Part shown: in pieces, positions 8,901-17,571 of the stretch | Layout: each line of letters opens with the position of its first letter | Numbering within the stretch: position 1 is the first letter of the stretch | NCBI RefSeq assembly: GCF_003369795.1 | Contig: NZ_CP026730.1 | Location: 2,046,001 to 2,110,000 of the forward strand | Length of the DNA stretch: 64,000 bases | Source of the DNA: Streptomyces sp. CB09001 | Lineage (GTDB): Bacteria; Actinomycetota; Actinomycetes; Streptomycetales; Streptomycetaceae | Direction: 5' to 3' | Translations under genes and position numbers: made by a program | Notes under the pieces: generated by a model | Told to the model about the DNA's origin: nothing | The model's input: the letters and a program-made list of their open reading frames with translations, nothing else | The model's database searches: none

Positions 8901-11900
8901 GACGTTGCCCGACTCGTCGTAGGCGTAGGAACGGTTGGAGACGAGGTGGCCTGCGACGATGCTCTGGTCGCCGCGCTGCTCGCGGTAGACCGACTGCTCC
9001 TTCAGCTCACCGGTGGACTCGTCGTACGAGCTCTGCGTCCACACCCGGTACGGCTGGGCGCCCAGCGTCGAGCGCAGCACCTGGCCGTAGGAGTCGTAGA
9101 CCGTCTCGGCGCCGTACCAGTCCTTGCCGGAGACCGACAGGGGCTTGCCGTACTTGTTGTAGCGGACGACGAGCTTCTCGGCGTCGAAGCGGCCGACGGC
9201 CGGCAGCGTGGCTTCATCGAGGGCGCCGGTGTCGTTGTAGGTGTAGCCGTAGGTGTAGGAGGTCTTCAGACCCCAGGTGTCGGCCAGCGTCTGCGGCAGG
9301 GTCAGCGTGGTCGAGGTCGGGTCGTAGTCCTCGGTGTAGCCGTTGACGCGCTGGGTGTAGGGCTGACCGTCGGTGTAGCGGGTGGCGGTGGCAGGCATGC
9401 CCTTGCCGCCGGGGGCGGAGTCGTAGCCCATGTCGGCGAGCAGCTTGCCGGTGGAGTTGTCCAGGCGCTGCTGGGTCGGGCGGGACAGGAGGTCGTAGCC
9501 GTTCCAGACGGTGACGCCGCGGGCGTTGGTGGTGGTCACCGTCCGGTCGCGGTGGTCGTAGGTGGTGCGTGTGGTGCCGGTGTCCGGGTCGGTGGCACTG
9601 GTCTGCCGGCCGCGGTGGTCGTACGTCCACGCGTACGGGTGGGTGGGGTCGGCCGAGTTGGCCGCCTTCACCAGCTGACCGCGGTTGTCGTACGTGTACC
9701 GCATCGACGTGAAGCCGCTGGGCGCCGAGTCGAAGGTGTCGACCCGGGAGGTGCGGCCGAGGGCGTCGGTGTAGACGCGGTAGGAGGAGGTCCCGGCCGG
9801 GTTGACGACCTTGGACCAGTCCTGGCCGTACTCGTACCGGGTCGCCTTCGCGGGCACCGGCTGGGAGGTGGCCTCCTTGGTCTCGGGGTCCATGACCTTG
9901 AGGACCGGCGTCTCCTCCAGCACGCGGCCGAGGCCGTCGTAGGTGTACTGGGTGATGTTGGGGACGGCCGTGTCGGCGAGCGGGGTGAACAGCTCGCCGG
10001 TCTTCGCCTCGTGGGTGAGGTAGGCGTTCCTGGTCTGCCAGATCTCGCCGGAGCTGTTGTAGAGCGTGTCGGTGATCAGGTGACCGCCGCCGTCCGCCTC
10101 CTCCTGTGTCTGCCGCTCGCGGCCGAGGCCGTCGTAGAGGGTGACGGAGGCTTCCACGCGGTCGTTGTGGCCGCGGGTGTAGCTGATGACGAACGGGGGT
10201 TTGCGGTCGGGGTTCTCCGGGTCGTACTTGGGGACGGTGTAGACGGTCTCGAGGTCCGGCACGGCGGAGCTGGACGGGGTGCGGCCCGGGCCCCAGGCCT
10301 TCAGGAGGCGGCCCAGGGGGTCGTACTCGGCCTGGCTGACGTGTCCGTTGGCGTCGGTGGTCTTCAGGGTCGTCGAGCGGCCCGGCTCCAGCACCTGCTT
10401 CTGGGTGTGGCCGGCGGCGTTGGTCTCGGTGACCTCGAAGACCTGGCCGGTGGCCGGGGTGTACGCGATCGTGCCGGACTTGCCGTCCGGGTCGGTCTGC
10501 CTGACGACGCGGCCCACGGCGTCGAACTGGCTGGTGCCGTTGGTCTGGAAGCCGGTGCCGGCGCCGTTGAGCGACCAGGTCTCGGTGGCCAGGCCCCGGG
10601 TGGTGTCGGCGAGCGCGGTCCCGTAGCCCGTGCCGTCGTAGGCGGTGCGGGTGGCGCCGCTGAGCGTGGACAGGTCGGAGAAGTCGGCGTTCGCGCAGGT
10701 GGTGGGCGAGACCAGGACCTGCTTGGTCAGGCCGATGAGGTTCTTGCCGGTGTGGTGGAGGTACTCCGTCCGGGTGCAGGACTCGTCGCCCGGCTTGCCG
10801 GTGTCCCCGAGCGACTCGACCTGGGTGGGCAGGCCGTGCGTCGACTCGTACTCGGTCTTCGTCTCGACGACCCGCTGCGTTCGGTCGTCGTCACCGGTGC
10901 CGGAGGACTTGGTGTACGCGACCTCCCTGGGCTCCGTGACGCGCCAGGCGCGCAGCGGTTCCAGCCCGTCGTCGCGGTCGCGTCTGCCCAGTTCGGTGGC
11001 GGCCGGGACGGTGACGCTGCGGGACAGCCAGTCGGTGTCGGCGTCGGAGGCGTCGGTGTAGGTCAGTTCCTCGGCTATACGGCCGGCGAAGGGCTCGCGG
11101 TCCTTGGCTATCTCGGCGCCCGTGATGTCCTTCACCGGGACGGTGTCGCCCATGCCGCGGAAGTAGCGGGTGACGGCCTTGGACTTCTTGCTGCCGAAGC
11201 TCGGTTCGTCCGTGCCCGTGATGACCGTGGTCTGCTCGAACCCGGCGAAGTGGGAGTAGGTGCGGGTCGACTTCTTCGAGAATTCCGACTGGGAGAGCTT
11301 CCAGCCGGGGTTCTTGTACTCGTAGGCCGTGCGGGTGCCGAAGGAGCCGTCGACGTTGGGCAGTTCCTCGATGGAGTCGACGACGTACTTGTGGAACCAG
11401 TCGATGTCCTCGGCCTCGGGGTCGGGGCTCCAGAACTGCGGGTAGCACAGGCGGGTGTTGGACTTCAGCGCGGCGGTGTCCGACTTGCCGGGCAGTCCGG
11501 TGCCGGTGGCGCAGTCGCCGGTGGCCGGCTTGTAGGTGACGACAGTCTCGCCGCCGTACTCGTTGATGACACGCGCGATGCGCAGGCGGGAGAAGCCGGG
11601 GCGCGGGTCGTTCGGCCGCATGACCCGGTTGGGCATGTCGTCCGCGTTGGACTCGAAGCGTACGGCGTTGAGCTCGACGCGGGCGTCGCCCTCACCGTTG
11701 CGGGCGAAGCCGGTGCGCTTGATCGACTCAAGCCACAGGGCGGTGTTCGGGCCGGTTTTCAGGACCGGGAAGCTCTGCTCGAGCGCGTACCGGTCGACTA
11801 GCTGGAGGGCGTCGGTGTCGGTCCGCCGTTGGGCGGACGTCTTGATCTCCTTCAGGCGCATCCGGCTCCAGAAGGAGGGTCCGGCGTTCCAGCAGGTCTT

Positions 11901-13865
11901 GCCGGAAGAGCACCGCAGGTCGGCCGGGGTGTCGTACCAGATGCGGTACTTGCCCGGGTCCTTGTCGGTGAAGTTCTCCTCGGAGCAGGTCAGCGAACCC
12001 TCGGTGAAGCAGCGGTCGTCGACGACGAAGTCGACGCGGGCCGGGGCGGGCTTCGAGAAGATGCTGTCCTTGCGCTGGCCGTAGTCGATGTGGGTCAGGT
12101 AGCCGTCGCGGTCGTAGGGGACGGGGGCCTTGAAGTTGAAGTTGCGCGCGTAGTAGTTCTTGTCGGTCTTCCACCACAGGGACATGGCGTTGCCGTGCAC
12201 GTCCTCGACGTAGTCGAGGTTCCAGCGCCAGGCCTGCGTGCACCAGGAGCCGGCCCAGTCACCGGCCTTGTAGCAGTCCTCGCCCGGGTGGTTGCCGTAC
12301 ACCGGAACGGTCAGCACCGAGTCGGTGACCGGCTTGCCCTCGGCGTGGCCGGGAAGCCGGTTCAGTCCGAAGTGGTAGCGGATGCCGTCCCGGGTGGTGA
12401 CGATCCAGTACTCGCCGTTCCTGGCACCGTTCTTCGTTGCGGGGTCCTCGACGCGCTCGATCCTGGCGCCGTCGCCGTTGGCGGTGAACCACTTGCCCCG
12501 GTCCTTGTCCCAGACCAGCTCGGTGGTCGTGCCGCCGAGCGACAGGGTGGCGTTCTCCGAGCCCCAGCACAGGTCCGCGGTGCGGTGGGTGGCGTTGTTG
12601 GACCCGGCCTTCTTTGAGTCCTGACGGCAGTTGGCGTAGGTGCGGGTGATGGAGCCCGGGTTGTAGTCCCAGCCGTCGCCGATCCAGGAGGCCTGGTTGT
12701 TGGTGGCGGAGGTGCGCCCGTCGACGGACTGCGAGGAGTAGCCCAGCGCGATCTTCGGCATCAGGCCGCCCGCGGTCTCGGGGACCTGGACCTGGTAGCC
12801 GTAGGTGAAGGCGCCGGAGGAGGCTCCGGCGGACCAGGCGCCCGAGGTGAGCAGCGGTGTCGCGGTGAAGTCGCCCGCGGCCGAGGCGCCGGTGTCCATG
12901 GCGCCGACCACCTGGGGGCCGGAGGCGTCGACCGCCTGGAGGGCGCCGGTGCGGGCCGATGCCGTGCGGGCGGAGGCACCCGACGGCTTCGGGGCGGACT
13001 CGGCGGTCTGCCCGGTGGTCGCTTCGGCGCCGAGCAGGTCGGCGACCGGCACGGAACCGGTGAGGATCTTGTGGCTGGTGGCCTTCCGGGGGCTCTTCGC
13101 TCCGGTGGGGGCGTCGGCCGCCGGCACCACCTCGACCGTGCTGGCCAGCCGCTCCGGCTTGGCGTCGGCCTTGCCCGACATGGTCTGCGCGCCACCCTCG
13201 GCGGCGCACTCCCCGCTGTCGGGGGAGGTCAGGACGCATTCGGGCAGCAGGACCAGGCCGAAGCGGTCGGCGGCCTGCGGTCCGTAGAGGTCCGCGAAGG
13301 AGGTGGTGTCGACGGCGAGCGCCACCTGCGCGGCCGGGTCGGCGGTGGCCGGCGGGGTGACCTGCATGATCAGGCCGGAGACGCCGGCTTCCTGGGACGC
13401 GGAGGGCGCGGCCAGGTCGACCTTCCACTCTCCGGCGACGTCGGCGGCGTCGACACCCTCGGGGACGCCCAGCGCGACGGGCAGACCGCCCGAGACCGGA
13501 ACCGTGCTGCCGGCGGCGGCGTCCGCCGCCAGGGTGGCGGTGCCGCTGCTCTCCGTCCAGGGGGTGACGGCGGTCGGCGCGTACGGGTCGACGGGAATCA
13601 CGGGGGCGGTGGTGAGGTTCTTCTCCGCCTCCTCGTCCCCGTCGACGGCGGCGTTCTCCGGCAGGTCGGGGAGGTCGATCGCCTCCTCGCGGCTCATGCC
13701 CGGGCCGGGTACCGCCCACGCCTCCGCGCTGAGGGTCGTGACCATCATCGTGGAGCACAGCAGGAGGACGGTCGCCGCGCGGCTGTGCCGGCGACGCCGT
13801 CGTTGTGGCTCCGTCAGGGCCGGGCGTCTACGCCCCAGCCAGGACAGCGGACTTTGAGCACGCAT
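5946..13865 (-). CDS. Secreted Rhs/YD-repeat polymorphic toxin with Hint protease and deaminase tip
   Basis: 2,639 residues from the ATG at 13865 (GGGAG about 9 nt upstream). Order of parts: an Arg-rich n-region and a hydrophobic h-region (residues ~30-51, likely cleavage after SAEAWA); a SpvB/Rhs-like N-terminal shell including IALGYSSQSVDGR; many YD repeats of the YTYDNRG or YEYDLVGNRT type up to ~1800; a ricin-B-type lectin block (~1823-1951, with CLDL and QxW marks); the Rhs core PLGARLYDPVVGRFLSADP (~2079-2100); an Ala/Lys-rich helical stretch; a Hint domain from C2351 to the closing H2501-N2502-C2503; and a 137-residue tip. The tip has HAE at 2590-2592 and C2617-P-A-C2620, the zinc-ligand pattern of the nucleic-acid/nucleotide deaminase superfamily. 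Model: the Rhs cocoon holds the tip, Hint cleavage frees it, and the tip deaminates nucleic acid in a rival cell. The reading frame is intact throughout. The target base is not predictable. Confidence 0.92.
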   Translation of the reverse strand: MRAQSPLSWLGRRRPALTEPQRRRRRHSRAATVLLLCSTMMVTTLSAEAWAVPGPGMSREEAIDLPDLPENAAVDGDEEAEKNLTTAPVIPVDPYAPTAVTPWTESSGTATLAADAAAGSTVPVSGGLPVALGVPEGVDAADVAGEWKVDLAAPSASQEAGVSGLIMQVTPPATADPAAQVALAVDTTSFADLYGPQAADRFGLVLLPECVLTSPDSGECAAEGGAQTMSGKADAKPERLASTVEVVPAADAPTGAKSPRKATSHKILTGSVPVADLLGAEATTGQTAESAPKPSGASARTASARTGALQAVDASGPQVVGAMDTGASAAGDFTATPLLTSGAWSAGASSGAFTYGYQVQVPETAGGLMPKIALGYSSQSVDGRTSATNNQASWIGDGWDYNPGSITRTYANCRQDSKKAGSNNATHRTADLCWGSENATLSLGGTTTELVWDKDRGKWFTANGDGARIERVEDPATKNGARNGEYWIVTTRDGIRYHFGLNRLPGHAEGKPVTDSVLTVPVYGNHPGEDCYKAGDWAGSWCTQAWRWNLDYVEDVHGNAMSLWWKTDKNYYARNFNFKAPVPYDRDGYLTHIDYGQRKDSIFSKPAPARVDFVVDDRCFTEGSLTCSEENFTDKDPGKYRIWYDTPADLRCSSGKTCWNAGPSFWSRMRLKEIKTSAQRRTDTDALQLVDRYALEQSFPVLKTGPNTALWLESIKRTGFARNGEGDARVELNAVRFESNADDMPNRVMRPNDPRPGFSRLRIARVINEYGGETVVTYKPATGDCATGTGLPGKSDTAALKSNTRLCYPQFWSPDPEAEDIDWFHKYVVDSIEELPNVDGSFGTRTAYEYKNPGWKLSQSEFSKKSTRTYSHFAGFEQTTVITGTDEPSFGSKKSKAVTRYFRGMGDTVPVKDITGAEIAKDREPFAGRIAEELTYTDASDADTDWLSRSVTVPAATELGRRDRDDGLEPLRAWRVTEPREVAYTKSSGTGDDDRTQRVVETKTEYESTHGLPTQVESLGDTGKPGDESCTRTEYLHHTGKNLIGLTKQVLVSPTTCANADFSDLSTLSGATRTAYDGTGYGTALADTTRGLATETWSLNGAGTGFQTNGTSQFDAVGRVVRQTDPDGKSGTIAYTPATGQVFEVTETNAAGHTQKQVLEPGRSTTLKTTDANGHVSQAEYDPLGRLLKAWGPGRTPSSSAVPDLETVYTVPKYDPENPDRKPPFVISYTRGHNDRVEASVTLYDGLGRERQTQEEADGGGHLITDTLYNSSGEIWQTRNAYLTHEAKTGELFTPLADTAVPNITQYTYDGLGRVLEETPVLKVMDPETKEATSQPVPAKATRYEYGQDWSKVVNPAGTSSYRVYTDALGRTSRVDTFDSAPSGFTSMRYTYDNRGQLVKAANSADPTHPYAWTYDHRGRQTSATDPDTGTTRTTYDHRDRTVTTTNARGVTVWNGYDLLSRPTQQRLDNSTGKLLADMGYDSAPGGKGMPATATRYTDGQPYTQRVNGYTEDYDPTSTTLTLPQTLADTWGLKTSYTYGYTYNDTGALDEATLPAVGRFDAEKLVVRYNKYGKPLSVSGKDWYGAETVYDSYGQVLRSTLGAQPYRVWTQSSYDESTGELKEQSVYREQRGDQSIVAGHLVSNRSYAYDESGNVTSIREHSEGIAERECFAYDPLGQLKTAWTAKDQTACTGPKNGDGTLNVAAGKDGSGYWQEYEYDLVGNRTKLTEKDLTGATAKDATTTYSYGKADGTQPHTLTKVSKAYTTPQGAQVKAEAERLYELTGETKSVTSLENGDQQELTWTYDGKIDRIKGQGAGGETPYVGLADKCLDLKSGTAVAGQPIQLYSCNATTAQNWRFAPTPGAAQTDPDRGTMVVHDDWCLQPAGNTAGAAVQLQKCDGSAAQELKRDASGRLTHVASGLCVAVKDANSADSTPIVLATCGADKAEQQWSAQNDTRYIYGPDGSQLLRIKDKQATLYLGEAEVTVRPGGTLVNTQRTYSAPGGAVMRYANGNGNETLVALAGDHQGSTYAEVALYDDMAVRIRKQDPFGNQRGADTVGNDLQTHSGFLGATRDDSSGYQPLGARLYDPVVGRFLSADPVLDLNDLLQSNGYSYAHNNPVTMSDPTGLAISLTASEKAAALVGAGLSAAEVSQAQATMGKSLTSVILGAAWSTLKDFIGINDAMACFGGDMWSCAGMVIGAIPWFKAGKIPGVLKAIDRTIDAIQAFRKAKKAAEAVLKAAKAAESAALKAKKAAIEKAKKEAAQRAKKKAAEQAKRTADRAAAQAKKTGNAVQKRAQAKAAPKVSSVSKSSGGGKKAASKPGGNSGGSSRSKGGSSGSGGSGKADGGGSCPVGNSFVPGTRVLMADGTTKPIEQVEAGDKVIATDPKTGERRVETVTAEIKGEGLKHLVKVTIDTDGKAGTKTAQVTATDGHPFWVPELGKWIDATDLRSGQWLQTSAGTHVQITAVKRWTSPGSTVHNLTVGNVHTYFVVAGAAPVLVHNCGTGGADPDHLQDMVDDMTDLAGGGAGWRTMGALHADTPSGGLDLVAVGARADLTQRQWTSLPSLGSGTLAIRVPQPARTVAKDDLWHAEVKLWTEAAGILQIQPRLLVVSRPICPACQNFLTRRGASITSDTTAQW

Positions 13866-14256
13866 GCGCGTCGACTCCCACCCAGGCAAACGAATGTGCC
13901 CGCACCCTCTGTCATGAGCGCCGCAGGCATCAAGATCGATAAATCGACCTCGAATCCCATCCGTGTGATCCACACCACGCCCGATGTCACGCCAGAACAG
14001 CCCTTCTCATGACTGGCGCGATGTATGGCGGAAATCGGCCTCATCGCCGCACAACAGGTGATCAAAAGCCGCACAAGGAACACGTGAATGCGGCCTTGAA
14101 CGATCACAAGACGATCATCACAGATTCATAAATTCTTCATACGTGGACGACCTGTGCGGATCATGTGATCGTGTGCGCGCCCACGCCCCACGGTCCGCCG
14201 TCCGGGGCCGTCCGTGCTGCCCCCATCCCCTGGTCCACCCGGGAGTGACCACCGTC
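13866..14256. other. Divergent intergenic region between the Rhs toxin and FG-GAP genes
   Basis: About 390 bp, clearly more AT-rich than its surroundings between ~13930 and 14150. It must hold the promoters of both secreted proteins. A short inverted pair, GATCA-TG-TGATC, lies near 14160. I cannot assign clear -35/-10 pairs, and no further gene is visible. Confidence 0.5.
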
Positions 14257-17200
14257 GTGTCCGCGCCGCCCCGTCTCCTCAGCCCCCTCGTGCGCACGCG
14301 CACCAGGCTGGCCCTCACCCTCGGCCTCGTTCTGGCCGCCCTGACCGCCGCCCTGCTGCCGTGGTGGCTGCCCGGCGATTCGCCGGCCCCGCAGGCCGGC
14401 CCGCCCGCGGACGCCAGGCCCGCGGCGACCGGTCCCCGCGACGAGGCCGCCGCCGCGGCCGAGGCGGGGCGCACCGGCAAGCAGGTGCTCGTCGACACGG
14501 CGACCACGGCGACCTCGCGGACCTGGGCGCTGCCCGACGGCAAGATGCGCACCGAGATGGCCGCGCTGCCCCAGCGGGCGAAGAACGCCGAGGGGAGGTG
14601 GGCGCCGATCGACAATCGGCTGCGGCGGACCGGGAAGGCCGGCGACACCCTCGGCGTCCGCCCGGTCAACCCGGCCGTGCCCGTCCGGTTCTCCAGCGGC
14701 ACCCCTGGGGGCAGGGACCGCGCCGACCGCTCCTACGCACGGCTGCCGCTGGCCGATGGTGCCGCCGAGCGGGACACCGTGCTGGCCGAGATGGACATCG
14801 ACGGTCACACCGTCGCCTACACGTGGCCGGGCGAGCTGCCCGAGCCGGTGCTGGACGGCCCCCGGGCCCTGTATCCGGAGGTGCTGCCGGGTGTCGACCT
14901 GCTGCTGGTGGCGCGTGAGGAGGGCGGATTCGCCCAGCTGCTGATCGTCAAGGACCGCGAGGCCGCGCGCGGCGAGGCGCTGGCCGAGGTCTCCTACGGG
15001 CTGCGCTCGCGTACGGCGGTGTTCCGGTACGACGAGGACGGCAGCCGCGTGCGGGTGCTCGACGACGCCGGCAAGGAGATCGGCTCCGTCCCGACGCCGT
15101 TCGCCTGGGACTCCAGCGGCCGTGATCCCGAACTGGCCGGGGGCGAACCCCGCACCTCGGTCGCCACGTCGGCCGACGTGCTCAAGCTGTCCGGGCTGAG
15201 CGGCATCGAGCCCGGGGCGCGGCAGGCACAGCTGCGGGTGCGCCTGGCGGGCGACCGGACGAAGTCGGCCCGGATGGACCTCGGTCTGGGCCAGTCCAAC
15301 CTGCTCACCGACGCGAAAACCCGCTTCCCGGTGTTCGTCGACCCGACCCTCAACGCTGCCTGGCAGGCGTGGACGGTGGCGTACAAGCCGTACCCGAACA
15401 CCAACTTCTGGAACGGCACCAACTTCAGCTCCGGCACCTCGGACGCCCGCGTCGGCCACGAGAACGAGACGAACGGCACCGCCCGCTCCTTCTGGCGCAT
15501 GAAGTACAGCAGCAGCCTGAAGGGCGCGACGGTCTCCGACGCCAAGTTCAAGGTGCTCAACAACCACTCCTGGTCGTGCACCGAGCGCCAGTTCCAGTTC
15601 TACCTGACCGGGGCGATCTCTTCCGGTACGACGTGGAACAAGCAGCCCAGCTGGGCAACGCTGCTCGACAAGCATTCCTTCGCCCACGGCTACTCCAGCG
15701 GCTGCAAGGACGAGTACGAGTCCTTCGACGTGGACGCCGCCGCCCAGAAGGGCGCCGACAACGGCTGGTCGAACATCACCTTCGGCATGCGGGCCACCAC
15801 CGAGTCCGACACCCAGACCTGGCGGAAGTTCCGGGCGACCTCGGCGACGCTGACGGTCGACTACAACCGCAAGCCGAGCGAGCCCACCGGCGGAAAGACG
15901 TCGCCCGGCGGCGCCTGCTCGCCGGCCCCGGGCGCGGGCGTCACCGTCGGCAAGACCGACATCACCATCTCGGCGAACGCCAAGGACCCGGACGGCAACC
16001 TGAAGGCGCTCCAGTTCCGCTTCTGGAAAACCGGCGGAACCGCGGTCACCTACAGCAAGACACCGGACTCCAGCGGCACCGCCAGGCTGGTCGTCCCCAC
16101 CTCGTCCCTGACGGACAAGACCACCTACTCGTGGGACGTGCGCGCCGTGGACAGCAACGACGCGGCCTCCACGTACTTCCCGCCGGGCACCGAACCCTGC
16201 CGGTTCACGATCGACGGCACGGCGCCGCCGCAACCCGAGATCGAGAGCGCCGACTTCCCGCAGGCCACCCCCGACGGCGAGACGTGGTCGAAGATCAAGT
16301 TCGGATCGACCGGCTCGGTGACCTTCACCTCGGCGGGCGCCGCGAAGTTCCAGTACGCGATCGAGGGCCTGGACTGGGTCTACGTGACGGCGGACGCCTC
16401 CGGCAAGGCCACCCTCCCCGCTCTGAAGCCGCCGCACGCCGGCCCGAACTGGCTCAACGTGTACGCCTACGACGCGTACGGCAACCGGAGCGTCCGCTCC
16501 GACCACGCCTTCTACGTGCCGCCGCGGGACACGGCCGACGCCCCCGGTGACACCGGCGGCGACGGGGTCCCCGACCTGCTGATCGTGGACGCCGGCGGCA
16601 ACCTGTTCAACTGCGTGGGCAGCGAGGGCGGCGAACTGTACGGCTGCCTGGGCGCCGCCTACACCAAGGACGACAACTCCGCCGAGACGAAGCTGCACCC
16701 GCCGAACCACTGGTACGACCCGGCCACGGGCAAGGCCTCGCTGATCACCCACTACGCGGACGCCTACCCCGGCGACGGCGCCACCGACCTGTTCGCCGTC
16801 ACCCCGGACGGCCGGTTCTGGCTCTACCCCGGTGACGGCTACGGCAGCTTCGACGTGAGCGAGCGAATCAGCATCCGGCTGCCCGCAGGCGTCCCCGCCC
16901 CGTCGACCTGGACGCAGATCAAGGCGGTCGGCGACATCACCGGCGACCGGCATCCCGACCTGGTGCTGCGGGCCGGCGCCGAGTTCTGGACGCTGTCCGG
17001 GTACACCGGTGCGACCTTCCGGACGGCCACGCTGATGAACGACGACGCCTGGGCGCGCCGGGAGATCGTCAACGTCGCCGACATCAACGGCGACAAGACC
17101 CCCGACCTGCTCTGGCGCAACCTGGACAACGGCAACATGTACGTCCGGCACGGCAAACCCGGTCCGGTCAGCGGCAGCGTGGACCTCGTCTCGCTCAAGC

Positions 17201-17433
17201 TCGCCGACGGTTCCCTCAACGGCGACGTGCCCTACGGCACGGGCTGGTCCGAGTCTTCGATGCCGACCGTCATCGGAATCCCCGACGTCAGCGGCGACGG
17301 TGTCCCCGACATCTGGGCCCGTCGGGGCTCCGACGGCCAGACGCGGATCTACCACCCGTCCAGGACCGACACGGGACGAGAGGTGAAGGTAGTCCTCACC
17401 GTGGACTGGAACGCGGTCAAGGCCTTCGGCTGA
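14257..17433 (+). CDS. Secreted/anchored DNRLRE and FG-GAP repeat protein
   Basis: 1,058 residues if the GTG at 14257 is used (GGGAG 11 nt upstream; the GTG at 14245 is an alternative). The N-terminus has one hydrophobic segment (LALTLGLVLAALTAALLPWW), so it is a signal anchor or signal peptide. A middle DNRLRE-type beta domain contains WTVAYKPYPNTNFWNGTN. Two Ig-like blocks follow, then four or five FG-GAP/VCBS repeats with Ca-binding cores such as DITGDRHPDLVL, DINGDKTPDLLW and DVSGDGVPDIW. Proteins of this make-up are paired with Rhs proteins in several streptomycetes and resemble the shell part of TC/SpvB-like toxins. A role in display or assembly of the divergent Rhs toxin is inferred. 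A long perfect hairpin follows the stop. Confidence 0.85.
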   Translation: MSAPPRLLSPLVRTRTRLALTLGLVLAALTAALLPWWLPGDSPAPQAGPPADARPAATGPRDEAAAAAEAGRTGKQVLVDTATTATSRTWALPDGKMRTEMAALPQRAKNAEGRWAPIDNRLRRTGKAGDTLGVRPVNPAVPVRFSSGTPGGRDRADRSYARLPLADGAAERDTVLAEMDIDGHTVAYTWPGELPEPVLDGPRALYPEVLPGVDLLLVAREEGGFAQLLIVKDREAARGEALAEVSYGLRSRTAVFRYDEDGSRVRVLDDAGKEIGSVPTPFAWDSSGRDPELAGGEPRTSVATSADVLKLSGLSGIEPGARQAQLRVRLAGDRTKSARMDLGLGQSNLLTDAKTRFPVFVDPTLNAAWQAWTVAYKPYPNTNFWNGTNFSSGTSDARVGHENETNGTARSFWRMKYSSSLKGATVSDAKFKVLNNHSWSCTERQFQFYLTGAISSGTTWNKQPSWATLLDKHSFAHGYSSGCKDEYESFDVDAAAQKGADNGWSNITFGMRATTESDTQTWRKFRATSATLTVDYNRKPSEPTGGKTSPGGACSPAPGAGVTVGKTDITISANAKDPDGNLKALQFRFWKTGGTAVTYSKTPDSSGTARLVVPTSSLTDKTTYSWDVRAVDSNDAASTYFPPGTEPCRFTIDGTAPPQPEIESADFPQATPDGETWSKIKFGSTGSVTFTSAGAAKFQYAIEGLDWVYVTADASGKATLPALKPPHAGPNWLNVYAYDAYGNRSVRSDHAFYVPPRDTADAPGDTGGDGVPDLLIVDAGGNLFNCVGSEGGELYGCLGAAYTKDDNSAETKLHPPNHWYDPATGKASLITHYADAYPGDGATDLFAVTPDGRFWLYPGDGYGSFDVSERISIRLPAGVPAPSTWTQIKAVGDITGDRHPDLVLRAGAEFWTLSGYTGATFRTATLMNDDAWARREIVNVADINGDKTPDLLWRNLDNGNMYVRHGKPGPVSGSVDLVSLKLADGSLNGDVPYGTGWSESSMPTVIGIPDVSGDGVPDIWARRGSDGQTRIYHPSRTDTGREVKVVLTVDWNAVKAFG

Positions 17434-17453
17434 CGTCCACCGGCATCGCGCCC

Positions 17454-17500
17454 GCCGAGCCCCGGCCGCCTCCCCCTTTCGGAGGCGGCCGGGGCTCGGC
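17454..17500 (+). terminator. Strong hairpin terminator after the FG-GAP gene
   Basis: A perfect 20 bp stem (17454-17473 with 17481-17500) closes a 7-base loop, 20 bp past the stop codon. There is no T-tract, as is usual for streptomycete terminators. It insulates the toxin island from era. Confidence 0.75.
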
Positions 17501-17558
17501 CGTCACCGCGGTGCGCGAGCCGGGGCGACCGTGGTACGGCGGTGCTCCGGGGATCAGG

Positions 17559-17564
17559 GACAAT
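17559..17564 (+). promoter_or_regulatory. Candidate -10 box for leaderless era
   Basis: GACAAT lies 7 nt upstream of the era ATG. No Shine-Dalgarno is present. The same GACAAT plus 6-7 nt layout precedes the gene at 46797 and hemW. Confidence 0.4.
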
Positions 17565-17571
17565 GGGCGCC

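Noticed and set aside
8118..11801. A 1,227-codon open frame on the plus strand opposite the Rhs gene
   Set aside because: Composition is almost only Gly, Val, Leu, Arg and Ala with no domain; it mirrors the third-position GC bias of the Rhs gene.
14161..17355. A 1,064-codon open frame opposite the FG-GAP gene
   Set aside because: Same shadow effect; no start signal and no recognisable motif.
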